Shown in pieces: positions 37,201-49,200 of a DNA stretch of 64,000 nt (its first letter is position 1; the number at the start of each line of letters is the position of its first letter). The position numbers and the translations under genes were made by a program. A model generated the notes under the pieces. That model worked only from the letters and a program-made list of their open reading frames with translations. It was not told the DNA's origin and did not search any database. The DNA is taken from positions 6,692,501 through 6,756,500 of the forward strand of contig NC_068973.1 of the NCBI RefSeq assembly GCF_016808095.1, written 5' to 3'. This DNA is from Vigna angularis (taxonomy: Eukaryota > Streptophyta > Magnoliopsida > Fabales > Fabaceae).

Positions 37201-40200
37201 AGACAGGATTAGAGCTAATATGGAGAGCAGCTTGATTATCACATATAAGTGTCATGTGAGTGACATCTCCAAATTTCAATTCACTAAGCAATTGTTTAAG
37301 CCACACAAGCTCACAAGTAGCTGACGCCATAACTCTATATTCTGCTTCTGCACTGGACCTTGCCACAACACTTTGTTTCTTACTTTTCCAAGATATCAGG
37401 TTGCCACCAATAGAGACACAATATCCAGAAGTAGGCCTCCTATCAGAAGGGGAACCAACCCAATCAGCATCTGAATAGCAAACAATTTTTGTATCGTTGT
37501 TAGGGCCATATAGCAAACCTTTTCCAGGTGATCCTTTAATATACTTCAGTATGCGAACAACTGCATTCCAATGGTCTTCACATGGGGAGTTTAGAAATTG
37601 ACTCACCACACTAACTGCGAAGGAAATGTCAGGACGCGTAACAGTAAGATAGTTTAATTTACCAACTAATCTTCTGTACCGCTCAGGATCTGAGAAAGGC
37701 TCCCCCTGATTTGGTAGGAGTTTGATGTTAGGGTCCATAGGTGTCTCAACAGATTTACAGTTCATTAACCTTGTTTCTTCCAAGATGTCTAACGCATACT
37801 TCCTCTGAGATATGACAATACCATCATTGGATTGTGCTACTTCAATACCCAAAAAGTACCGGAGTTTGCCAAGATCTTTGGTTTGAAAATGATGACAAAG
37901 GTGGTGTTTCATCTGAGAGATGCCAAGATAGTCGCTTCCTGTGAGAACAATATCATCGACATACACTATTAAGTAGATACATCCAGCACTTGAGTGGCGA
38001 TAGAACACTGAATGATCCGCTTCACTGCGAGACATACCAAATTGTTGAACAACACAGCTGAATTTACCAAACCAGGCCCGAAGAGACTGTTTTAGGCCAT
38101 ATAAGGATTTGCGAAGACGACATACCAATCCAGATGACTCTCCCTGAGCAACAAAGCCAGGCGGTTGCTCCATATAAATCTCTTCATGCAAATCACCATT
38201 TAGGAAAGCATTTTTTACATCAAGTTGGTAAAGAGGCCATTGTCGAAGAGCAGCCATGGCAATGAATAGGCGAACAGAGGTCATTTTTGTCACTGGAGAA
38301 AAAGTATCACCATAATCCAAACCAAAAATCTATGTGTAGCCTTTGGCAACTAGTCGAGCTTTCAGACGATCAATTGTGCCATCAGGGCCAACCTTGATAG
38401 CATACACCCACCTGCAACCAACAACAGATTTTCCAGATGGTAATTGGACAAGCTCCCAAGTTCCACTTTTCTGTAAAGCACTTAATTCATCCAGCATAGC
38501 TTGACGCCAGCCAGGATGAGTTAAGGCATCACCCACAGATTTAGGAATTGACACAGAAGAAATGGATGAGAGACAAGTGTAAAAAGATGGAGATAATCTG
38601 TGGTAACTAAGAACAGTATAATGGGGGGAAGGGTTATGGGTAGAGCGTATACCTTTACAGAGGGCAATAGGCAAGTCAGACTCATTTGCTGGAGCCGGAG
38701 GAGACACACGAGGCGGCACTGGAAGTGAGTCATGAGGGAGACAATTGCGGCGACTATAAACTTGAAGGGGTGGTGGTGAAGGACGATCCTGTGGTGAATG
38801 AGAGTCTAAAGAAGGAGGAGACAAAATGGGATTAGCATTACCAGGAGGATCACAGATAAGAGGAATATCAACAGTAACAGGGAGAGGTACAGAACTAGAA
38901 GATAGATGTGTAAAGTAAAAAGAAGATTCATCAAAAGTGACATCAGCAGAGATAAAATGACAATTGAGGGAAGGGGAAAAACACTTATAGCCCTTTTGTG
39001 ACCGTGGAAATCCTAAGAAGACACATTTGTGAGACCTAGGAGATAACTTATCAAGACCAGGACTAAAATCATGAACAAAACATGTAGACCCAAAAACTCT
39101 AAGAGGTAATGGATGTAAAGGGTCTTGAGGAAATAATATAGAATGAGAGATTTTGTTATCTAGGACGGAAGATGGCATACGGTTGATAAGATAACATGCC
39201 GTGAGAACAACATCACCCCAAAAACGTGAGGGTACTTGACCATGAATGAGAAGGGTACGAGTTGTTTCAATAAGGTGTCTATTCTTGCACTCAGCCACCC
39301 CATTTTGTTGAGGGGTATAAGCACATGAGGTTTGGTGAAGAATGCCATGAGAAGCCATAAAATGGTTGAGAAAGGTATTCACGGCCATTATCACTGCGTA
39401 AATTTCGAATAGAAACCCCAAACTGTGTTTTTATTTCATTAAAAAAAGATTGGAAAATAGAAAACAACTCAGAACGATTCTTCATTAAAAACAACCAAGT
39501 ACATCTGGAATAGTCATCAATAAAGGTAACAAAATACTGAAAACCTAAAGTGGACTTAACACGACTAGGTCCCCAAATGTCAGAATGAACCAATGAAAAG
39601 GGGGACGACGCCCGTTGTGAGACACTACTAGGAAAGGAACTACGAGTATGCTTCCCTAACTCACAAGACTCACACGAAAAACTTGATAATTTTGACAACC
39701 TCGGGACAAGTTGTTGTAGTTTGGCAAGACTAGGATGACCTAACTGAGCATGAAGAAGGGATGGTGACTCCATGATTACGCCAACATGTGGAGAAGGGCA
39801 GAGATGATAAAGGCCATGAGACTCACATCTTGCGCCAATCATGTGTTTCGAACTTCGGTCCTGCAACCAAACAGAATCTTTAGTAAATGAAATAACACAA
39901 TTAAGAGTACGAGTTAGACGACTAATGGACAATAAATTGAAGGGAGACCCAAGGACATAAAGTACATGATAAATGGATATGGATGGAAAAATATTAACAG
40001 TACCAACACCATGAGATGAAACTCTAGACCCATCAGCCATTGTTACCGAGGGTAAATTATCCGGACACGACAAGGAAGAAAACAAGGACTTGTTACCAGT
40101 GATATGATCGGTGGCGCCTGAGTGAAGGACCCAAGGTCCGAGGGAGAGAGAGTGAGTCAGACCAACAAAAGGTGTACCTGTACGTGCAACAGATGCAGAT

Positions 40201-43200
40201 GTAGTGGAACTAGAGTGCTGACGATCCTCATACCATTTGAGAAATTCATTAAAGATTGCAGGTTGGTCTACGGTATTAGATGAAGTAGGATGGTCGACAG
40301 ACGGTGATCGGGGAGGTGGATCAGAATTAGCCATTGCTACAGGTCGAGGAGGACGTCCATGAAGCGCATAACATCTATCAATTTTGTGGCCTAACTTGCC
40401 ACAGTGGTCACATTTTGGACGTCCTTTACTTGGCTTGCGAGACCGACTTCGATCATCACGTTGGGCAGCCATAACAGAGGAATCATCAGTACGAGGAGAT
40501 GTCTCAGTGACGGGTTTGCCTGGTATACGCAAAAGAGCAGAACAAGTAGAAGTAAAGTTGGGTATGACAGGAGAACCCAAAATCTGATCACGGACATGAG
40601 AAACATCATCAGAGAGTCCGTATAATGCCAACAACATGAAGAACTTTGATCGTTGTTCCAATTCTTCAGCAGGAGTGGAAGCAGGAGGTAATATATCATT
40701 AAAATCATGAAGAAGGGCATGAATTTTACCCAAATATTCTGCCATGGGACCAGGATTGCGTGGACCAATAACAGTTAATAGGTCCTGACAAACACCATAA
40801 AGACGCTAAGTATCATTGGTGTGTTGAATATAGTGAAAAACTATATTTAGATTAATCTCCCTTGTGTAAAATACACACATAGGGTTCTCTATTTATAATA
40901 GAAGAAATATGGGCTAAGCCCAAAATACAAATGAGAAATAATAATAAACTAACTAAAAGATAAAAGATATAATATATCTAACACTCCCCCTCAAGCTGGA
41001 GCATACAAATTGTATGAACTAAGCTTGAAATAGATGAACTCAGTGTTGAACTAGATGATTTGTCTTCAAGAGTGTGAGGCAAACATAGATAGACTAACAG
41101 CAGCTTGTGAAACTTCAACATCAAAAGTGGATGAAGGAGAGCCATGTGGACAATGATAAATTGCAAGGACTGATTCCCAATCAATGATGGAAGAGTGACG
41201 GGATCAACAGTGGTAGTTGAAAGCTAAGAGCTACAAAACTGCAGGGACTACACTAAATCCTCATCAATGATGGATGGGTGACGGGATCAACAGTAGTAGC
41301 TGAAATCTACAAAACTGCAGGGACTACACCCATATATATGTGACTTGCAGTGTCTTGGAAACGTACTCCCCCTTAGTGTGAAGGGTGGAAATGTGGAATA
41401 TCACAGTTGCTGTACCACTAAAACAAAACCAAATATTAAGCTACAATGCTGAAACAAAGGCATCAAAGATCCAAAGATATGTTAGAGGTCCAAGATTCTT
41501 TGCTGGACAACTCCCAAGTGGTGATACTTAGCCGTGTATCACAAGAAGATCGGGCTAAACTCTAGCCCAAGAAGAACTGACGCAGTTGCGTCTGTCTGAG
41601 GCGGTAGCGACTGCAGCGGCGGTTGACTGCTATAAAACTGTAGGGACTAAATTGCCATCACTGACTGATGGGGCCTGTAGTGGCTGGAAGCGACAAACTA
41701 CAGGGACTGCCATCACTAACTGACGAGGTGATGGGGGCCTACAGTGGTTGGAAGCATACGGTGCCTGGACAACGGCAAACGGCGCGGGACAGCGGCAAAC
41801 GGCACGAGACAACGGCAAACGGCGCGGAACAGCGGCAAACGGCGCCGGACAACGGCAGACGGCGCGGACAGCGGCAAAACAATGGCTGGACAGCGGCAAA
41901 CAGTGCCTGTACAGCGGAAAACGGTGCCTAGACAATCAACGGCGGAGACGAAGACAGACGAAGATGGCAGCAATGGCTGCTCTGGAAGGTCTGAACAGAG
42001 AGAGGGAGGTCCGGCGAGAGCTATGGAGGTGTCGCGGTGAAACTCCGACACCGGGAAGGCGGCGCGTGCAGAACACGCGCCCGAGATCTGACGAGAAGAA
42101 GGCGGCGCGTGGAGGCGCGTTGAGCGGAGTCTGTGCTTGTCTCCGGCGGGGTTGGCCGTCGCTCGAGGAGACGCTTCAGATCTTCTGGTCACTGGTCGAA
42201 ACTGTGACGGCGACCGGCGGCCGGCGACGGACTTGCCGGAAAGAAGCGCTGCATGGCGGCGCGTGACTAAGAACTGGCTCTCGAAACCAGCGTGGTTGGC
42301 CGTCGCTCGAAGAGACCGTCCAGATCCGCAGGTCACCCGTCGAAACTGTGACGGTGGCCGGCGACGGCAGCGGCAGCGGAAAGTGGCGGCAACAACGATA
42401 GCAGCGACGGCAGCGGAAAGTGGCGATGGTCGGCGACTGGTTGCACTGAGAAGAAGAGAAAATGGACTGCCAACTGAAATTTTAGGGGCTGCCGAATGAA
42501 ATTTTAGGGGCTGCCGGCGGCCATGGCGGCCGGCCGCTGGCAGACAGCAGAAACCCTGGAAGAAGATCAGAGAACCTGCTCTGATACCATGTTGAATATA
42601 GTGAAAAACTATATTTAGATTAATCTCCCTTGTGTAAAATACACACATAGGGTTCTCTATTTATAATAGAAGAAATATGGGCTAAGCCCAAAATACAAAT
42701 GAGAAATAATAATAAACTAACTAAAAGATAAAAGATATAATATATCTAACAGTGTATAACAACTTCGCTTGTGCCCATACTTCTGAACATGTTTCATATG
42801 ATTGAAACATTTGTTTCAGTGAGGAGTGAATGGTAGACTTTAGAACAATGCATAACTGAGTATCAATTGTCATCCAGCGGGAAGTGTCATCTATGTTAGG
42901 AGTAGTCACATTTTGGGTAAGATGATCTAAGTACCCCTGACTCTTCAACCAAAGTTTGATGTCGGATGCCCATGTTGCATAATTTGTGTCATCTAACTTG
43001 TCAATGGACAAGTGTACATTCACATAATTGGTGTATATTGAGGGATCAGAAGATGAGCCTCCAACAGAGGTGTTTGTAGACGAGGAAGACGCCATGGAGA
43101 GGGAGAAACCCTAAAAATCCAAAGTGCTCCGATTGACGCAACGACCACAGATCCAGAAAGAGGGCGAGGAGGCGATCACGGCGGTTCTGATCGGCGGCAG

Positions 43201-46200
43201 AACTCTCCGGTGACTGTTGCGGCGGCGTGTGGAGGCGCGTGGGTGGTCCGTTCGTCGCGATCTTTGGACCACGGTGGTCGTCCGGCCGAGACGATTCCGA
43301 CGGTGTGGTCGTCGGTCGATTCTGGAACTCCGGCGACGGCGGCGGCGGCGACGGTGGCGGTGGCGGTGGTGACTGCAGCGACAGCGGCGGTGATGGGTAC
43401 CGGAGACCTTGGAGTTGGCAGGAACTATTCCTGTGCTCTGATACCATTTGAGAAATAGAGAAGATTGGGAGAGAATATCCCTTGTGTGTTTAACATACAC
43501 ATAGGGTAATTTATTTATATTGTAAGATATGGGCCAATGCCCTTAATACAGAATAGGCTAAGCCCAAATAATAGAAACACACATCTTAACATCTAACACT
43601 AATTAATATTTTAATTAAAACTCTCTTGTTCTCATGATGAAACCCTAATGTCAAGTAAGATGATGCAAAGTGAGTAATACTCATCCTCACCAAATCTCCT
43701 CCTTTTGTGAAATGTTGTAGTAGAGAAATTAGAGAAGTTCTTGAATAGATAAAGGTTGTAATTATTTTATCTTTTTGAATTGTCATCTCATGAATTGGGA
43801 TGTTCTTCTCATAATCCTCCAACATTAAGTTAACATTGTGCAACACAAGATGTCCAAAATAGCCTTTTCCACTTCGCCATGAACATTTGACTAGCAACTT
43901 TATAGTTTGTTGTATTATCCCCTAGCTATTCTACAATTGTATTTATCATCTCATAAACTTTTTAAGCTGTTTTGAAATTGCAAATGCATCAATGGACTTC
44001 AAAAACATGATTCCTTTTTGTGTTATTCACTAGGAAGTTTATTGTTGTCGTACTTTTTTTATTAGTCTAACCATCAGTCATAATTGTCCACTTGTTTTCT
44101 TATGTACTTGTAAAGCAAGTGATGTATGTGTTACTTCCTCCATATATTAGCATTGAATTCCTCACTCTTTTTCACATTGAAAGGTATAGCACTATTGTAA
44201 AAAAACTTAGCAATTGTCACACATCCTTTCTCACACCTTTCTTAAACATGGTACTGATGGCAGTTTGTGTGCTAACTTCGAGCATAAGAATCACACAAAA
44301 TGAAAGGAATTAACAGTTGTATTAAATTTATAGGATTAATTGAATGCTGTTTCCTTTACCTCCCTATTTCAGTATATAATTTTTTATTTACTAGTAATCC
44401 CTTGAATGGATTCAGTTTTATCACTTCACTTTTTTAACAGAATCATTTAATTATGAGAATATTGTGTACTCAGATGGTTGAAGAAGCTGGTGGCACAGTT
44501 TCTCGGATGGATGGAGGAAAATTTTGTGTTTTTGATAGATCTGTTTTGGTTTCGAATGGCCTGCTCCATACAGAGGTTAGTCTTTTCCGATTCTGCTTTA
44601 TGGCAGACAATTATGTTGCACTTATTGAATAGGATGAACCGGTTGTCCTTACACATGAATATCTCCAAGTTTCATCACCATTCAAAGACATGTTTATAAC
44701 AAGCAATCTGTTAGGAAACTGGTTTAGAAACCTAACACTCTTACTCTCTAACACACTTCCCCAAAGGCACACACAAGAATGAGTAAAGAAACGTATTGTA
44801 TTCACAACAAAAGAATCAAGAATACAATCCAGTATCCGGGAGCTTAACCTCCCTCACCAGGTTCAACACCGGTCTATATAATGTACGTGGTAACTAACTA
44901 ACTGAAACTACAAAAGAGGTCCTTTATATAGACCTTTTCCTGCCCCCCTTAATTGCTCAACAGTTAAGTACTCATCGTTATTTCTCTACTTTCTTTCTCC
45001 TTTCATAAACCCTCCACGTTCTAACATTACTCCCCCCTTGAAGATCAACCTTGTCCCCAAGGTTGAACTCTGGAAACTGCTCTTGCATTGTTATCCTGTC
45101 CTCCCAAGTTGCACTATCCGCCCCTTTTCTTGCCATTCCACCAACACCTGTTCCCGCCTGTCCTCCCCTTGCTGTTGGATCCTTCTATCCAAGACCTTGG
45201 CCGACCAACAAGATGGCCCCTCGATCTGCAAATCCGTTGGCAGCTCCTTTTCCACCCTTCCTTCTCCTATGGTCAGTTTAAGCTGTGATACATGAAAGAC
45301 AGGGTGGATCCTTGCAGTCTCAGGCAGTAGTAATCTGAAGGCTACTTCTCCCACTCTCTGAATCACCTTGAATGGCCCATAATACCTTGCTACCAATTTT
45401 GGGTGCATTCTCACGGGCATAGAAGATTGTCGATGTGGCCGTATCTTCAAATATACCCAATCATCCACCTTTATAGTTACCGGTTTCCTCTTGCGATTTG
45501 CTTGCTTCACCATCATATCTTGAGCTCTTGTCAAATGGAATCTGAGCTGTCGCAGCGCCTCATCTCGCGTCAGTAGCTCTTGGGCCACTGCTTCCACTAA
45601 CGTTTCCCCCGGAATAAACCTGGCTAAGGCTGGAGGTGTCCTTCCATAAACCACTTCAAATGGTGTGCACTTGGCCGCCCCCTGGTAGCTGGTGTTGTAC
45701 TAGTATTTTGCCCAAGGAAGGATTTCGTTCCAGCTCTTCGGTTGCTCCGAACAGAAGCACCTCAAATACCCTTCTAACACGCGGTTCAACACTTTCGTCT
45801 GGCCGTCAGTCTCCGGGTGGTACGCCGTACTCATCTGGAGGCGCGTTCCTTGCAACTTGAACAATTCCCTCCAGAACAAACTGAGAAACAAAGGGTCTCT
45901 GTCACTTACTATGGACTTGGGCACTCCGTGTAGCTTCACTACTTCTCTCACGAATGCTTCTGCTACTATGCGTGCAGTATAGGGGTGTTTGAGAGGAATA
46001 AAATGTCCATACTTGCTTAAACGATCCACTACCACTACTATGGCATCAAACCCTTTGGACTTTGGAAGTCTCACAATAAAGTCCATCATGATATCTTCCC
46101 AGATAGCTTGGGGAATCGGCAGAGGTTGCAACAAACCTTGCGGCGAGGTATCTAAGTACTTATGTTGCTGGCATACTAAACACTGAGCCACAAACTCCGT

Positions 46201-49200
46201 TACAACCTTCTTCATTCCAATCCAGTAGAGGGATTGTGCTACCCTCCTGTAGGTGCGATACACTTCTGAATGGCCCCCTGTTGGAGTCGCATGAAACTCT
46301 GCCAGTAGTTTTGGAATCCATTCTGATTTAGCCGAAAGGACCAATCTCCCCTTATAATGCAGGCGCTCGTTCTCCAAAGTAAAGGACGAGTGCTTTTCGG
46401 GATCTTTAGTAATATCGTCCACAATTTTCTTCAAATCTTCATCCCCTTCTACTTCCCTCATCACTTCCGGTAAATCCCTCCAGTAGGGTTTCATCAACAC
46501 CCTTAGTTCTTTCTCCTGCCCCCCTGATTGACTCTCGCCACCCCCCCCCCCCCCCCTCCCATATCTTCCATTTCCTTTCTGGACAACGCATCTGCCAGCT
46601 TGTTAGTGGCTCCGGTTCGGTATACAATCTCAAAATCATAGCCAAGGAGCTTGGCATCCAGTTTTGCTAAGCTTGGTTCATTATCCTCTGTTCTAACAAG
46701 TGTCTCAAGCTCTTTTGATCGGTGTGTACTACAAACTTTTGGCCTAGCAAATAAGGCCGCCAGTGTTGTATCGCCATCACTACAGCCATAAGTTCCTTCT
46801 CGTGAATTAACTTCCCCAACGTGCCCTCCGAGAGTGCCTTGCTAAAGAATGTGATAGGCTTCCGATTCTGCGTTAGCACCGCTCCAATTCCCACCCCCGA
46901 AGCATCACACTCCACATGGAATGGTTGTGTAAAATCAGGCAATGAAAGTACTGGAGCCATTGTAACTGTTGCCTTCAATCTCTCCATCGCCCTCCTTGCT
47001 GCTTCCGTCCATATGAAGTTGCCCTTTTTCAACATCTCGGTCAAAGGCCTGGCAATCTTGCCGTAATCCCTCACAAATCTCCGGTAATACCCTGTCAATC
47101 CCAAGAATCCCCTCAAAGCTTTTATGGTCTTGGGTTCTTCCCACGCTAGAACCACCTCCACCTTTTCTTTATCCATCTCTACCCCTCTCTCCGTTATCAC
47201 ATGCCCCAAATATCGGATAAAAGTTTTCCCAAACTCACATTTTTTTCGATTGGCCACCCACTGCTGCTGCTAGAGCTGTCAAAACGGGCCACCCGACCCG
47301 ATCCGACCCGGCCCACCACGGGTTGGTCACTTAGTGAGCCAACCCAACCCGGCTCATTTATTAGCGAGCCAGAAAAATTCGAACCCGGCTCGACCCACCA
47401 CGGGTTGGTGGGTAAACGGGTTGGCTCACTGGCTCACTTAATTACAATTTTTTTTAAATAAAAAAAATTACAAACTTTCTATAATACAAATCTAAACAAA
47501 TTTCACTCCCAAATTTCACTTCCAACATGAGTGTTTAATTAATTTTGAAAATAAGAAACTTAAATAATATTTTCAAGCAAAAACAAAATAATAAATATTT
47601 TTTATAAAATTAAAATTAATTTTTAATAAAATAAAATTAGGTAGGTGGGTTGGTGGGCCAACCCAGCCCACCACGGGTTCAACCCGCATGAGTCGGTTTT
47701 AAATGAGCCGGGTTGAAATCTAACCCGCATAAAAAAAATACAATTTTTTCTAACCCAACCCGGCTCAAACCTATGGTGGGCCGGGTTGGCTCGCGGGTTG
47801 TGACCCATTTTGACAGCTCTAGCTGCTGCTGCTGCAACCTACCCAACACTCTACCCACATGTTGCAAGTGCTCTTCCCAAGTAGTGTTGTAGATGAGAAT
47901 GTCGTCAAAACAAACTAGTACAAACTTCCTCAAATACGGACTGAACAGCTCGTTCATGGCACTCTGGAAAGTGGCAGGGGCATTGGTGAGGCTGAATGGC
48001 ATCACTAAGAATTTATAATGCCCCAAGTGTGTCCTAAACGCTGTCTTCTGGACATCTTCCTCCCCCATCTTGATTTGGCGATACCCCGCTTTAAGGTCCA
48101 CCTTAGAGAAATAGCACGCCCCTCTCAGCTCATCCAGTAACTCTTCTATTACGGGGATGGGGAACTTGTCTGGAACCATGGCCCTATTTAGAGCTCTGTA
48201 ATCTATACAAAAACCACATCCTTCTTTATTACAAAGATCACCGAGCTTGAGTAAGGGTTGGTACTTGGTCTAATGATCCCCGCCTTCAGCATTTCCGCCA
48301 CCTGCCGTTCAATCTCTCCTTTCATGGCATGAGGGTATCGATATGGTCGGACGTTTACGGGGTCTGTCCGGTCTTTTAACGTAATTTGATGCCGTTTATC
48401 TCTGTCAGGTGGCAACCCCTGGGGCTCACGAAAAATCTCCTCATACTCCTCCAATACTCGCTCCATCTCCTCCTTTTGGCTTCTCTGTTAGTGTTCGTTC
48501 TCTCATCGCCGCCATCCTCTCAAAAATTCCCCCTCGATTCCGAGTCTCAAACCTGATCAACAAAGCCTCCTTAAGCCCCTCCCACGACCGGTCGCTCGCT
48601 TTTTCTTTCCAGAACTTAAACCAGTAGCCGGCGCTTCCTTCCATGCTCAGATACGCCAGTTCGACCTTCTCTGCCTCCGCTACCTTCCGGATTTCAAAGA
48701 ACTTTTCTGCCCGATTAATCCAATTCAGGGGATCCGGACCTTCAAAAATGGTAACTCCACCCTTCGCCGCCAATTAAGTTGCCCCTCCACTCGTTCTTCG
48801 TCTCTCTCTCTCTCTCCACATTCTCCCTCCATTGGCCATTGACTGACCCCTGACTCCCATTGGAGTTCTCTTCCGTCTGTTTGGTTCGCGCACCCATGAT
48901 CCTCATTAGTTCTTGGATATCTTTGCGCATCGCAATCGAATCTTGATGATTCGCCGCTAATTCCGCCTTCAAACCGTCCACGGTCATTTCAATATGCTCC
49001 AACCATCCTTCCACCCCGTTCATTCTTCCTTCAATTGGTTCTCCAACGCATGCAACTTTCCTTCCATCTTGTTCTCCCTCCGATTGGGATCCGGCAGGTC
49101 GGACCACTTTGTTAGGAAACTGGGTTAGAAACCTAACACACTTCCCCAAAGGCACACACAAGAATGAGTAAAGAAACGTATTGTATTCACAACAAAAGAA

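Larger units (their letters stand above)
40822..42751 (-). mobile_element. very young non-autonomous Copia nested in the larger one
   Basis: The two 162-bp LTRs, 40822-40983 and 42590-42751, read as identical throughout. The primer site complement (GCTCTGATACCA) is at 42578-42589 and the polypurine complement CTCCCCCTC at 40984. It sits in the gag of the outer Copia: ...ATTGGTG | element | GTGTATAAC..., with GTG visibly repeated at both edges. The 1.6-kb interior keeps only the tail and the GC-rich leader of a Copia plus tandem repeats, with no gag or pol protein, so it must use enzymes from elsewhere. Confidence 0.94.
36848..43598 (-). mobile_element. young, nearly complete Copia element inserted in the hAT relic
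   Basis: A 6751-bp element (4821 bp without the nested insertion). The 3' LTR is 36848-36999 and the 5' LTR 43447-43598, 152 bp each, with only two to three differences visible by eye. The target duplication CTAAT is exact at 36843-36847 and 43599-43603. The primer site, complement of GCTCTGATACCA (43435-43446), fits initiator Met-tRNA, and the complement of the polypurine tract CTCCCCCTC is at 37000. It encodes gag, protease, integrase, reverse transcriptase and RNase H antisense to the host gene, with a few point lesions. Confidence 0.96.
34756..44473 (+). other. IMPL1-like intron 8 (9.7 kb) with three layers of transposons
   Basis: The donor is GTATGC and the acceptor TACTCAG. From outside in: a hAT transposase relic (36620-36847 and 43604-44290), a Copia inserted in it (36848-43598), and a small non-autonomous Copia inserted in that (40822-42751). 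An inverted-repeat-bounded block sits at about 35309-36615. Exon 9 follows intact. Confidence 0.85.

Noticed and set aside
41630..42648. Long frames of up to 310 aa on both strands, Arg/Ala/Pro-rich
   Set aside because: They follow the 19-bp repeat period and GC-rich leader of the small Copia; no domain, and open on both strands because of composition.
40822..42751. A 5-bp target duplication for the small Copia
   Set aside because: Only GTG is clearly repeated at the edges; the expected five bases cannot be read without assuming mutations.
43046..43500. Frames of 124-133 aa in the Copia leader, Pro/Arg-rich
   Set aside because: They lie in the GC-rich untranslated leader and run into the LTR.
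46541..46556. Poly-C run as a biological frameshift signal
   Set aside because: The element is dead on other grounds; simple slippage or sequencing error explains it better.
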